From contig NC_061864.1 of NCBI RefSeq assembly GCF_907164915.1, positions 4,423,389-4,487,388 of the forward strand: 64,000 nucleotides of DNA, given 5' to 3'. How positions within the stretch are numbered: the first letter of the stretch is position 1; each line of letters opens with the position of its first letter. Under the pieces are notes generated by a model. The model had not been told where the DNA came from. It saw only the letters and a program-made list of their open reading frames with translations, and did not search any database. The position numbers and the translations under genes are program-made. Positions 1-12,636 of the stretch are shown here, in pieces. Source of the stretch: Impatiens glandulifera (taxonomy: Eukaryota > Streptophyta > Magnoliopsida > Ericales > Balsaminaceae).

Positions 1-79
1 AATAGCTCCAAATATCCTGGTTTCTTATAACATACATCAATCAGGGCTGTAGTATGTTAACGGGTTTTTGATTGTTGCG

Positions 80-956
80 AAGGTACCAACACAGACGATC
101 TAGCTTCAAGGATCGCCAGTTCATATGTGATGGAGACAGCAATGGAGTTCTTTATTTTGCTGGAACATCTTACGGTGAACACCAGTGGATGAATCCCGTG
201 TTGTCCAAGGTTAATCCCACTTTACAGTTTTTCAATATCAGTTTTGTAGACTTGACCCTCAAATGATTTTTGGCCCACTTTCAGAGGATTAATATTTCTG
301 CAAGTAGCCCGGTCTCAAGATTCACAGACCCTAAGGTTTTAGCCGCAAGAACTTACCAGGTATAAATCTTACCAATCTTCTCTTTGAGAGCCCTTGAGAA
401 TTTTAATGTTCATCAGGGAACATCCTTTGCTGGTCCGAGGATTGAGGATGGGAAAAACAGCACATGGTGGATGGTCGACGTTGGACAAGATCATCAGGTG
501 TGTGAACACTTGAGCTTGCTTTGTGGTTTGGTTTGGTTTGATTTGATTTGATTTGATTTTGTACATATATGATGGCTGCTGCAGCTTATGTGCAACTATT
601 ACACATTAAGGCAGGATGGATCAAGAGCTTACATAAGATCTTGGAAGTTTCAGGTAGATAGATACACTATTACTTTGACTTGTATAGTAGCCAATGCCAT
701 CCACGAGGTAATAATAACTGTTGATGATATGTAACAAAACTAGGGTTCCATGGATGGAAAGACATGGACAAACGTGAGAGTACATGAGAATGACCAGACA
801 ATGTGTAAGCCTGGTCAGTATGCGTCATGGGCTATAACTGGACCGAGTGCTCTCCTTCCCTTCAGATTCTTCAAAGTCATCTTGACAGCTCCATCAACAG
901 ACGAGACTTGGAACTTCTGCATTTGCTTTTTGGAGCTCTATGGCTACTTTCACTAA
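80..956 (+). CDS. BTB/POZ and F5/8 type C (discoidin) domain protein, 3' end only
   Basis: These are the last five exons of a gene whose start lies left of the window: about 80-209, 285-359, 417-497, 585-653 and 744-956 (TAA). They read through in one frame with GT-AG junctions. The encoded segment has the pattern of plant BTB/POZ proteins of the At2g30600 type. It contains CDGDSNGVLYFAGTSYGEHQW, then an SSPVSRFTDPK segment, GTSFAGPRIEDGKNSTWW, LMCNYYTLRQDGSRAYIRSWK and a terminus ending in FCICFLELYGYFH. The last part is a discoidin-like beta-sandwich (F5/8 type C). The BTB domain itself is not in the window. Family members are thought to act as CUL3 adaptors, which is family knowledge and not visible here. 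The first exon edge (about 80) is the weakest boundary because its acceptor lacks a good pyrimidine tract. Confidence 0.82.
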
Positions 957-1185
957 GTCCATACCCAAAATATGACTATTTGGTTTAACCAAAAAGGGTC
1001 TACAATGTACAATTGCAATTTCTTGTGTCAATGTGTTTGTAATAATCCAGTTTATTTGAAAACGGTTTTACACGAACATTTCAACTTAAATCGCAGTTGC
1101 TTGTTCATTCTAAAACAGATATGATGTCGATTGATTATGGACAGGTCGACTATAATAAGAAGCTTACAATTTATCCAGGAGCTAT

Positions 1186-2660
1186 ATGATTTACAAAATC
1201 AACAGCCTGGTTAGAGCGCCCAAGAGAACGGAGGGAGATGGACACGTAAGACGCCTTTTCGATCACAAACCCCTTTTCCTTCTCCAGCCTAAACCACCTT
1301 CCCTATTTGAAAACACTCTTCTCTCCTATCATAATTTTGCGTCGAATGTGAGAAAGTGGTGGGTGGATCACTTACTGGTTGTAGAAAGACCATCGTTTAT
1401 CATTTCTTTTAAACTTAAAAATCTCAATTTTTTTTATTAAAAGATGAAGGCAAGTTCAGTTGCAAGAATATTCGATGAAAATGAGAAATAAGTTGGCTCT
1501 TTGGAAGAACAAACTTCTTTCTAAAGACGATATGTTAGTCCTCATTAAGAACTTTCTTGCTACAATACCAACATTCATTATGTCACTCTTCCCTGTTCTT
1601 GCATTGGTGACCAACAAAATGGACACAATCATTAGGAATTTTCTTTAAGGCAGTTCCAACTCATTTAAAACCACTTACTATTTGAGATGAAACACAAACG
1701 AAGTTTGACGTTGTTAACGACGGACGTGAAATCAATGACTTTTCTCTTTTCAACACTTCGCTCCTCTGTAAATGGTGGTGGAGATTTCTCAATGAAAATA
1801 CAAATCTCTAGAAGAAAATAATCATCGCCAAGTACTGACTTTGAGATAACAAATGAATGTCTCTCTCTGGGAGAAAGTTTAAGGGTGAAGCTTATGAGGC
1901 CGTATCTCTAAAATATGAGAGAAGCTCCAACCCTTTCTCATTTTTACGGTTGGTAATGATAATAAAATTGATTTATGGAATGATTCGTGGCACCCCAACG
2001 GAAAATTGTCATTCTTATCAGGATCTTTTTGAGATTTCTAGTAAAAACGAGGCTAAAGTGACAAACTGTTTTTGTCTGACATCTAATTAAATTGTTTGGA
2101 GAATTCTTTAAAATAAACGACTTTCCATCGAAGAGGAGGGAAGACGAGATCTCCTCATAGATGATCTTACCAATGTTTCGATTGACATAGAGACTAACGA
2201 CAAATTTTCTTTGTCCGACTTTTTCGATTTTAAAACTAGCTATATTTATCATGCGTCTCTCCAAAAAAACTCTATTCCGGTTTCCTTGAAAAAATGTGTG
2301 GAAATCAAAATTTCCATTTAAAATCTCGTTTTTTAGTTAGGAAACTATTAATAGAGGAGTCTTAACATTTAACAAACTGATAAAGAAATGATTTCATCTC
2401 ACTAGCATATGCAATATTTGTTTGAAAAGTGAGGAATTTATTGATAATATTCTTCTTCATTGTGACCTTACCAAAAACATGTGGACTCTTCTGCAATACT
2501 TTCTTCAATTTCAATGGGATACACCAACAAAAATTGTCGACTTCTAAGTCAAATGAATTGAATGAAGTTCTATCAACAAAATCGCAGACGACTATAAACC
2601 AATTCCCCTCATCACGTGATGGACAATCTGAAAAAAAATAAATATATAAGAGTTTTCGAA
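1186..2660 (+). mobile_element. Decayed LINE (non-LTR retrotransposon), 3' half of the polymerase ORF
   Basis: No intact ORF remains, but the frames read in sequence like a plant L1-type LINE downstream of its reverse transcriptase core. Around 1460-1648 is a segment of the form L-W-K-N-K-L-L-S-x(4)-L-x-L-I-K-N-F-L-x-T-I-P-T-F-I-M-S-L-F. Around 1700-1790 comes a GG/N-A-L-L-K-W-W-W-R-F type segment, recognisable as SLLCKWWWRFLNEN. At 2280-2550, frame-shifted pieces resemble the zinc-binding domain found at the end of LINE ORF2 (CNICLKSEEFIDN, then LHCDLTKNMWTLLQYFLQF). Frameshifts and stops show that it is dead. The 5' end is truncated, and I see no clean poly(A) tail or target-site duplication. 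Confidence 0.72.
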
Positions 2661-3599
2661 GGAAAAAATTTATGAATACGAGCATCTCATATTTATGTTA
2701 CACGCATTCGCCTCAATTTGAAAAAAAAAAAGTTTATACGATATTTTTTCGATCTTATTTCCTTTTAAAAATTTTACGTTGTTTTCTTATTTATTATTAT
2801 TTTTATTTTAATCTTTTATAACGTTTGAACGCATATTGTGTTTTTAAAAAAAATATTAAATTCTTTACTTGTAAATTGTAACCGTTTTGATTTTTTTTTA
2901 ATAATGTATATATTTTTAGCAAAAGAAAAATCATTACACAAAGAATTTCGTGATAGCTAATAAAATAAAAATCAACCAAGATTTTGTTTTTTAGAAAAGA
3001 AAAAGAAAGAAAGAAAAGAACTTGTCTGTGGGTTCGAGTGAGTTAATTTGATTGAGAATAGTATCATTCTATTCGGATCAACTTTCATGAAAGAATACGA
3101 GAAAAGAAAAAATTAAATATTAAAATAAAATGTCATATATATAAGTTTTAGAATTTAAGATTTAAGGTTATATATATAATTTTTTATTTGTCTCTTTTAT
3201 CAAAAACAACCTAGTTTTAATCCTTGCTCCATCGAATATTTATGCGGAACCAATTTAAAATAAAAATAATAATTATAAGGTTTCTTCACGTGACTTACGT
3301 TACATGCCCTTGAGAGTTGGGAAGTGGGAATCAATGAATGCATCGACGAGAAGAAAAGTGCGAAAATGCTTTTCTCTATTGTCGGATGGAATCAGAAGGT
3401 TCAGATTATTCTAATCTGTATTTCTGGTTGTAGCCCCACCCACCCTCTCCAACTATACGTGTCAGCTTCTCTCTTAAAATGCAAGTAACTGTAACCTCCT
3501 GATGGATGCAATCAAGAGATGATTTCACAATCCTAAGCTAGAAACCACCTCACTTCTCTGAAAGAGACGGAGAGAGAGAGGAAAACTTTCAGAGAAAAG
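2661..3599. other. Intergenic region upstream of the branching enzyme gene
   Basis: AT-rich spacer with no convincing coding sequence. The last 60 bases before the ATG at 3600 are purine-rich (GAGA-type repeats, about 3560-3600) and are probably part of the 5' leader. The promoter presumably lies within 3000-3550, but I cannot fix a TATA box or transcription start. Confidence 0.5.
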
Positions 3600-6500
3600 A
3601 TGTATGGATATTGTGGCTGTCTTTCAACGCCATTTCTTGCTCCGACCTTAACCTTTCGCTCGAAGGTATTTTGCTTTGTTCGATTCGTACTTGATTATTA
3701 CTAGAATCAAGAGTGGTTTACCATTTCACTTTCTTTTTTTCTGCTCGGAAGTCGTCACGACACTTCAGTTCAGTTGAATGATATTTAACCAATGTTTACT
3801 TGCTGTCTATTCGCTTCTGAAAGTTATCCGTATCAAGCTGCTCTATGTCTTTTGAGTTCTTTTGTCCGATTCAATGTTAATTTGATAGAATGAAAGTAGT
3901 AGAGAAGTTTGTCCAAATGAACTAATTTCTCATAAAGAGGATTCTGCAAGGTTTGATTGATAAATCTGTTCTGACTCTACTGTGGATTTAACTTATTGAT
4001 TGTTCAGATCAACACATTAGATTTTCTGAGACAAAACCAAATTTCTTAGTTGTACTAAGAATACGAAATAAAGATCTTTATTTGATCCTGCCTCAAAAGT
4101 CATCTTTTAGATTTTCGGTTGTTATTATTGTAGGGAAACAAGCTGGCCTTCTTGTAGAATGTATTTTGTATTCTCTTGAGCTTATAGAATCTTGTTGAAT
4201 AAGTTTTTGACTGTGATCCATATACAGTTGCTACTTACATTGTGCAGGTTTTCAGACACAATAACTTCTTTGCCTTAGAAAATCTTGGTAGGTCTCAAGA
4301 AGCGCAGAAGCTGCAGAAGTTCTTTCAATCATCAAGAACTTTAAAAAACAAGGTCTGCACTCTTCATTTTCTGAACAGTTCTTTAAATTAAAGTATTGTA
4401 GAATCGTTATAGGTCCTGAAAATGACATTTTTATCCAGCTAACTGTATTTCTGAATTGTGAAGCATTTTTTCCATTAACATACGTTACCTAATCTGGAAT
4501 GGAGGAAATTTATTCCTGCATTATTTTGTATCTTGTCAAAGTTATAGAGCTTATTAATTTGTAACTTTGGCCATAGTTTATATTATTTTTTAATCATATA
4601 TGATTATAATATTTCAACATCCTGTCAATTCTAAGCTAGGGCATTTTATGATTGGTTAGATTTGAATAGTAACATAAATAGTTTGACTTTGATCTCCTTG
4701 TGGATATGTCAAAGAGTTCTCAATTATAGAGTATAACACCGATATATGTTCAACAAAAGAGGATAAACTGTAATAGCAAACCCATTCAGCAAGTATGGCA
4801 ACAATTGTTGAAGACAGCAAAAAATCATAAATCATATTATAAATCTGTAACACTACATAGAAACCCAAAGAAATCTTATATTATTGAGAATATTATCTTA
4901 AAGAATTAAAACTTTTCATCTATTTATAGGATAATGCATGGTAATATTATCCTAACCAATATATAATCACAAATTTCCAATCATATAATAATATTATAAC
5001 ACTAATCTAACCTCATAACTCTAGGAATATATTGTATGTTATATTCCAACAATTATCAAGTTGATGAATTGAATCAAGATAACTGTAGATGAAGAATATC
5101 AATTTATTCCATATTCCTGTTCTTTAGCATCAATGAGATTTAAGACATTTCTCAAGTTGGTTTATTACCTTTTTAAAAAGTGGTTCCTTGATGTCTATTT
5201 CTTTTAGCAGTCCACTGGACATGTTTGGTGATTGACAATTAACTGGAAAGTTTTACGTGATTGATCATGCATAGTGGGATTACTTGTCCTCTCTAGGTGG
5301 ACCTATACTCAATAAGGGCTGTTCTAACTGATGACAACTTGACTATGGCTGCTGAAGATGCCACTGCAAGAATTGGCCTGCTATCAGTGGACCCTGGGTT
5401 AGAATCATTCAAGGAACATTTTCAGTATAGAGCGAAGACGTATACTGAGAAGAAAAATCTCATTGAGAAGTATGAAGGAAGCCTTGAGAATTTTGCACAA
5501 GGTAATTTTTTATTTATTGCAAATATTGAAATGAGAAACTTTTTTTTGGCTAATGCATGCCGTATGGTGGCTGCCACATCCACTTTTCCAAAAGGATATT
5601 AGTAAGTTCTGTTCATTCTTATGGAGGATTTGAGTAAGTTTTGACTCTTTATATAGATTGATGGACCTCATTTTGAATCATTCATTGGCTAATGTGGTTG
5701 GGAAAATGTATTCCTTAGAATTTTCAACTGGGATAACCAATAACTGAAAACATCAATATAAGCATTATTGGCTGTTAAAAGATTTTCTACATAATGTGAA
5801 TATTTTGTTGTGTTTCATTTTGTGCCCCCTCCCCCATGGTTTGGCACATATTCTGATGCCTGAATGAAGTTAAGTTAGTTAATCAATGTTCTAAATGGCG
5901 GTGAGGCGGTAAGTGACTGCCTACTGCCTTGGGTGCCTAGGCGGTTGAAATATTTTCACTATATAAGTTTAAATATAAATATAATAAAGATATTCCATAA
6001 TTACCATTTTACCAAAAGTCCAAATTAATATTTATAATCTATCTAACCTAGTAACATTTAACAAAAATAAGACTATAAGCAACTAGAAGGAGAAACAACT
6101 AGATAACCAAGCGAAGTGAATGAGAAGCAACTAAAAGGAGAATCAATTAGATAAGAAACGAGAAATGAAGAAGACACATGAAGAAGAGAAATGAAGTGAA
6201 AGGTAAAGAGTCATTTTAAATAAATAGTGAATAAGTGAAAGGTAAAGAGTATTTTTATTAAATATATATATATATATATTAATATTATAAATTAATTAAT
6301 TATAAATAATTAACTGACCGCCTCATGTATAGGCGGGGAGGTGTAGGACCGCCAACCGCCTAGCCGGCCGCCTCAACCGCCATTTAGAACACTTAATGTT
6401 CTCATGAAGACCTACTACCCTTTCTAGAAGCCAACAATAACGATCAGAATCTTTATTGACCTTTGGAATTTTCATCATTCTATAGAGTTAAAACTGTAGT

Positions 6501-9500
6501 CTTTAAACAATACAAGGGAGGTAGAAGCCAAGAGAAATCAAGAGAGGAAATAAAATGTTTTTCATAATTATGTTGCACAGTTAAAACAATATCATGAACC
6601 CCCAATATATAATAATTTAATCCCATTCTACTTGAAATCAAATCCTAATCCTACTATAATTCTAATACTAATACATAGATAAACTAGAATTCCAACATAA
6701 TTACCATGCTAACTAAATTAAATAATAAAAAATTTCTATTAAAATATTTATCTAACTAACAACTATCCTGCTATAATTAAGCTAATATTTCGGCTAATCC
6801 CTTCAAAACCCATATGTCTCATATCATATTCTTAGTCATATTTCTAGGAATGAGCTAAAATTATTTCCACTAATCATTAAGGAATTCTTTTGTATCTATT
6901 TCCAAAGAGTTTTTATGGTGATGGGAATTGTGTTTGAAAGCTCTTTGAAGATCTGACCTTGATTTCTCCCTTAATGTGGACACTTTTCATGTTTCAGGTT
7001 ACTTGAAATTTGGATTCAACAGAGAAGAAGGTGGTATTGTCTACCGTGAGTGGGCTCCAGCAGCTGAGTATGTTGATCTAAATTTTCCTTGTCTTTTTCT
7101 TGGTTCTTGGTTCTTGGTTGGAGTGGTTGTTTGGTGAAGGTGAAATTGAATCTATGAAATATTGTTTAAGTCTCTACATTGATTTATTATAAAATCAATG
7201 GTCTAAAATCACATACTATGCAAACACTTTATGTTTTATTTTTGATATTTTTTAAATATTAAAAAACAAATCACTTCAAAATCCACAATCACCCTCTTAA
7301 CCAAGCAACTGTCTCGTTGATTTACTAGTGTCTGATTTGATCTTTCCCATGGTAGAGAAGCAGAAGTTATTGGTGACTTCAACGGATGGGATGGACAAAA
7401 CCACAAGATGGAAAAGAATCAGTTTGGAGTTTGGGAAATCAAAATTCCAGACTATAATGGAAAACCTGCCATTCCACACAATTCTAGAATCAAGTTCAGA
7501 TTCAAGCACAATAATGGTGTTTGGGTTGATCGTATCCCTGCTTGGATTAGGTATGCAGCTGCAGATCCAACAAAATTTGCAGCACCATATGATGGTATTT
7601 ACTGGGATCCACCACCCTCAGAGAGGTAGACACTGTTCTCTTTTTTCTTGTTGTTGTGGGTACATATTCAGTAATGAGAACCAAATGAGTAGAGGATGCA
7701 TATGAGCACTCTGTGTGTGAGAGAGAAAAGAGAGTTTTGTAGGGACAATGTTGGATTTGAATGACTTGAAAGGTGGGTTTTGTGACTATTGGATGTGTTA
7801 TGATGAGTGATAGAGATGGACTTTGAGGTTTACACCTTAAGCCATTTTATATAACCTTGAGAAGCACCTTATGTTTAGCAGTTGAGCACATCCCAATGGA
7901 CAATGACCCCTCAAATTTTCATAGAAGTTATTCACTATATTGAGAATCTGATTGAGGTTTTATACTGTTGCTACTTGCAGCTGTCCCATTTCTTAAAGGC
8001 TGTTCCAAGACCTCCAATGTTAGGAATTCAATCAAGTACATGCTTATTGATCAGGATGTTTTCTTGCTGGTCAAGCCTTCAGCATGAATCTCTCTTTTTT
8101 CACCCCCATTTTCTTGGAGCAGGAACTTTCTAGGTTCTACCTCCTTCCAAGGAAAATTTTCCTAACCTGCAAAAGAGAGAAACATTAGTACACAAGACGT
8201 TCCCACCTTCTGGGCTTCATGGTTTTCAATTACCCCTGACTTTAGAAAAGTTTAAATTCTTAATGCATATGGTTTTGGGACAGCCTGCTGAGCCCCAGTC
8301 TGTGGTTCACAGGGAGATTATGTTGTCTGTGTATGTTTAATGAAATGATAAGACCACCAGAAGGGCCAATACTTGGAAACTCTATTAAGATTAGGTTTTT
8401 ACATTTTGTCAGTGTTATTGGTTGTTTGCTTCCACATAGATATCCGTTTCTTCTACTATTAATGCGACATTCTCCGTATGACCGTAGTTAATAAAAATGG
8501 GGTGCATTTGGTGGGGCTTTTATTGCTTTAATCTTCTTAACACCAATCGTTTTGGTCTATTTGCAGATACCAGTTTAAGTTTCCTCGTCCTCCAAATCCT
8601 GAGGCTCCAAGGATATATGAAGCTCATGTTGGGATGAGCAGTGCAGAACCCCGTATTAATTCATATAGAGAATTTGCAGATGATGTTTTGCCACGTATTC
8701 GGGCCAATAATTATAATGTTGTGCAGTTAATGGCTGTTATGGAACATTCCTACTATGGATCATTTGGCTATCATGTCACTAACTTTTTTGCTGTGAGCAG
8801 TAGATCTGGGACACCTGAGGACCTCAAATATTTAATTGATAAAGCACACAGCTTAGGATTACGAGTCCTGATGGATGTTGTTCACAGTCATGCAAGTAAT
8901 AATATCACAGATGGCCTCAATGGTTATGATGTTGGGCAAAGTTCTCAAGATTCTTACTTCCACACAGGAGACCGAGGATACCATACGCTTTGGGATAGTC
9001 GATTGTTTAATTATGCTAATTGGGAAGTTATTCGCTTCCTTTTGTCCAACTTGAGGTGGTGGCTAGAAGAATTCAAATTTGATGGTTTCCGGTTTGATGG
9101 AGTAACTTCAATGTTGTATCATCACCACGGCATCAACATGGCATTTACAGGAAGCTATAGTGAATACTTCAGTGAGGCAACTGATGTTGATGCTGTGGTT
9201 TATATGATGATGGCCAATTGTTTAATACATAACCTTTTACCAGATGCAACTGTAGTTGCTGAAGATGTTTCTGGTATGCCTGGACTTGGTAGACCAGTCT
9301 CGGAGGGTGGAATTGGTTTTGACTATCGCCTGGCAATGGCAATTCCTGACAAATGGATTGACTACATAAAGAATAAGAAAGATGAAGAATGGTCTATGCA
9401 GGAAATATCAGGGAGTTTGACTAATAGGAGACACAGTGAGAAATGCATAGCTTATGCAGAAAGTCATGACCAGGTCCGTAACACTCCCTTTCTGGAAGTA

Positions 9501-12500
9501 AACAGATCTTCTATCATTGTCTGAACCATTTGAAGTTGTTACTTCTGCTACAAAGAAAAGGACAAGGGGATTGATTGGATGACTTCCTTCTTTATTGATG
9601 TTATCAAAATTGTCTTGTTCTAATAGGTGCAATTTTTGTGTGTATTGCATTATGCAGGCTATAGTTGGTGATAAGACGATCGCCTTTCTTCTGATGGATA
9701 AAGAAATGTATTCTGGCATGTCTTGCTTGGTTGATCCTTCTCCAATTGTTGATCGAGGGATTGCTCTTCACAAGGTCTCTTGAATCTATCTGATATTGAT
9801 TTTAGATTATAAGTTTTTTGGTAGTTTGTATCTTTCTCATTGTACCTTGTGTCTCCAATATTTATTTACAGATGATTCACTTCATAACAATGGCTTTAGG
9901 AGGAGAAGGCTACCTTAATTTCATGGGGAATGAGGTAATGTGCTTCCTGTTTTAGCTTGCAGCTACACATCATTCAGGGCCTGAGACTCTGTAAAATAAC
10001 ATTGTATACTTAACCAGACGAATATAATAAATTCCCTTTCAATAAATTGAAGATTGTTGCAGATTAGTCCATTCTTATTGAATTGAGGTTGTGGACTTTG
10101 GAAGGACTTATTACAACTTTTACATTTGTGAATGTAAGCAGTAGATGTGATTTTTTTTTTTTTTAAAAAGGTGACATTTTTTAAAATATAAGTAGGTGAA
10201 ATATTTTTGCTGTAAATTCACTTTGATAGAATGCTGAATTGGACCAAACAGTGCTGAAACTATGGGTGAGGAAATATTTGCTTAATTTGGTGGTCACAAT
10301 TATATTTTTACATGGACCTCATCATTGTGTACAGAAGTTTGCTAAGTGTAGAAAAGGATTACTACTCCCATTGTTATCCATAACTCCTATCTTATTGTGG
10401 ATAATGTATACAGTTTGGTCACCCTGAATGGATTGACTTCCCAAGGGAAGGTAACAGTTGGAGCTATGATAAATGCAGACGTCAGTGGAACTTGTTGTAT
10501 ACAGATCACTTGAGATACAAGGTGCATTGTGCAATTCTTTAGCATATTGAATTTATCGCTTTTGTTTTGGTGTACTTTAACTTAGTTCATACAGGATTGG
10601 ATGGTCTAGCCTCATTTGGAAACACTTTTGTTTTTACTATTTCAAAAAGTTTTCAAATACAAAAACAAAAGTGTTTCCAAATGGGCTTGAAGTTCTTGGT
10701 TATATACTTGGACATTGTTTGGTCCACTTTACAAATAAGAATCTTTAAAAATTAGCTTTATGGTCTCTACTGTTTGCATGCTTCAATTTTCTTTCTCCAC
10801 TTTTGTTGTTGATTTAAAGTTATCATTTGTTCTTCATGGGATTTGCAGTTTATGAATGCTTTTGACAGAGAAATGAACTCTCTTGATGATAAATTTTCAT
10901 TTCTTGCATCAACAAAGACTATTGTGAGCAGTACAAATGAAGAAGATAAGGTACACATATTTGTAAGCACATACGTTGTTATATCTTGAGGAAATGTATC
11001 AACATAATGCTTTTTTTTTGTCAAAAATAAAATAAAATAGTGAAACAATGACTTTAACTAGTCAAAGGTAAATTGGTTCTTGGCAGTTAGCTGATTGCAA
11101 TGTTTTTTTAGGTGGTATGCATGTTTTGCTGCATTTGCATTATGCCTTTTATCATGAAAATGTAATTCATTGGAAGCAATTTCTGTAGTTTTAGCAGTAG
11201 TTCAGTTGACATCTCTTTGGTTTACTAGTTGCCCTTGTGGACTATTTAGGTGGTCTTAATGTTCTGTTCCTTTTAGGTTTCAATTATACGAAGATAGATT
11301 ATCTATATGGTAATCAACAATATTACTGACGCTGACAACTCTTTCACCTTGTAGGTTATTGTTTTTGAACGCGGAGATCTGGTTTTTGTGTTTAACTTCC
11401 ATGCAGAGAACACTTATGAAGGGTATATACATAATTGGAATGCACTTGCTTGTGAATGCAGTTGTGGTTTCTTACAATGAAAAATTCTTGTATTAACTTC
11501 TGATTTTTCTCTACACAGATATAAAGTTGGCTGTGACTTACCTGGGAAATATAAAGTTGCACTGGCCAGTGATGCCTTCCAGTTTGGTGGACATGGAAGA
11601 GTGAGGATGCAATTTTATCACTCAATCTAAATTATTAAATGCTTATTTGAATTAAATTTATTTATAACCGTTATTTAAAATCACTTAATTTTTTAGATTC
11701 AGCATAATCAAGCTAAAAAATTTGGCTTAATTCGGTAAGCTGTGTCCAAGAGCATCCAAAAGACAATTTTAACCCCTTGACATTAATATAATCATGTCCT
11801 TATAAGGTTAAAATAGTGTTTTAAGTACTTTTCTGACTTCCGACATTAGTTTACATTTGATCAAATCAACTTAAACATCTTGATGTATTCAACATTCTTT
11901 ACGAGTCATTTAAGTCAATTTTTGGTTTGATCAAACATACCCGAAGAGTCTCCAGCTGTCCCCACCCCCTATTCCTCCTCCCCTCTTAGCTCTATGTAGA
12001 TCCCCAATATGCTAATTTATGTGTTTGGATGATTTCATCCACTGCATAAGCCTTGAGGGCTAGTTTTCTAACAGAATGGAGTTTGGAATGCCTGAAATTT
12101 GATTTTCCAATGGCTAATGTTTTGAAACTAATGAAGTATTTATTTTTTTACTTGGTAGGTGGACAATGATGTTGAACATTTCACATCTCCCGAAGGAATA
12201 CCTGGAGTGCCCGAGACAAATTTCAACAATCGCCCCAACTCTTTTAAAGTACTATCACCCTCACGCACATGTGTGGTATGCCCCAAATATCATCATTTGC
12301 TTTGTAGTAGTAGTAGTAGTAGTAATAGTTTGTGACACTTGGCTGTCCCCCTTTTCTTCCCTGTTTTAAAGGCTTATTACAAAGTTGAAGAGGATATAGA
12401 AGACGAAAGAAAGGAAGATGATGATGATGAAGAAGAAGAAGAGAGCGTAAGTAACAATTGACACTGTTTGTCTGAATATTATTATCTGTTAATGGTGCAT

Positions 12501-12636
12501 GTAATTTGTATTGATGGAAGTTTTAAACAGACAGATCTTAGCTCAGGATGAAGATGTTGATGGTGGTTTTGCTGCTATTGGAGCTCTTCATGTAATGGAA
12601 GATATGATAGATTTCGACTCCCCAGATGATGACTAA
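3600..12636 (+). CDS. BE1: 1,4-alpha-glucan branching enzyme, BE1/EMB2729 type, plastid
   Basis: Glycoside hydrolase family 13 enzyme that forms alpha-1,6 branches. Exons: 3600-3665, 4248-4352, 5297-5501, 6998-7067, 7356-7625, 8567-9473, 9658-9774, 9872-9934, 10414-10521, 10849-10950, 11355-11422, 11519-11600, 12159-12275, 12372-12446, and 12547 (or 12535)-12636. The frame stays open throughout, giving about 814 residues. A short N-terminal leader ([15 protein letters not shown]) fits a plastid transit peptide. CBM48-like segment EWAPAA...IGDFNGWDG is followed by IYEAHVG and DVVHSH (about 342-347). Predicted catalytic residues are D416 (FRFDGV), E471 (AEDVSG) and H539-D540 (ESHDQ). The C-terminus is strongly acidic ([10 protein letters not shown]). 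Sequence detail matches the divergent third class (Arabidopsis At3g20440), essential for embryo development, rather than SBEI or SBEII. Whether it branches starch is less certain for this class. Exon 1 and the last acceptor are the softest calls. Confidence 0.92.
4650..5060. repeat. AT-rich repeat-like insertion in branching enzyme intron 2
   Basis: This part of the intron has a long run of short ATAAT-type words and a non-coding minus-strand ORF (4656-4868). It looks like old transposon sequence, but I found no terminal repeat, so the call is tentative. Confidence 0.25.
5888..6390. mobile_element. Non-autonomous TIR element (MITE-like) in branching enzyme intron 3
   Basis: The ends are inverted repeats. 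The left end starts GTTCTAAATGGCGG (5888) and continues TGAGGCGG. The right end, read in reverse complement from 6390, starts with the same 14 bases and continues TTGAGGCGG. GC-rich ends enclose an AT-rich core with no ORF, including a short (TA)n at about 6266-6280. At about 503 bp it lies wholly within the intron between exons 3 and 4, so it is spliced out. I could not identify a convincing target-site duplication, so the superfamily is unassigned. Confidence 0.75.
10613..10683. repeat. Perfect 23-bp inverted repeat (hairpin) in branching enzyme intron 9
   Basis: The left arm at 10613-10635 begins CATTTGGAAACAC. The right arm at 10661-10683 is its exact reverse complement. A 25-base AT-rich loop separates them. 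It would fold into a stable hairpin in the pre-mRNA. The CATTTGGAAA terminus matches the ends of the repeat at 58677-58838, suggesting a very short derivative of the same MITE family. Confidence 0.75.
11640..11960. repeat. Possible degraded MITE in branching enzyme intron 12
   Basis: The intron between 11600 and 12159 holds TTGATCAAA-type words and a 3' part reading TGGTTTGATCAAAC, typical of the ends of common plant hAT-like MITEs. I could not pair two clean termini. Confidence 0.25.

Noticed and set aside
12301..12325. (TAG)n run as a regulatory element
   Set aside because: Short trinucleotide repeat inside an intron; nothing ties it to function.
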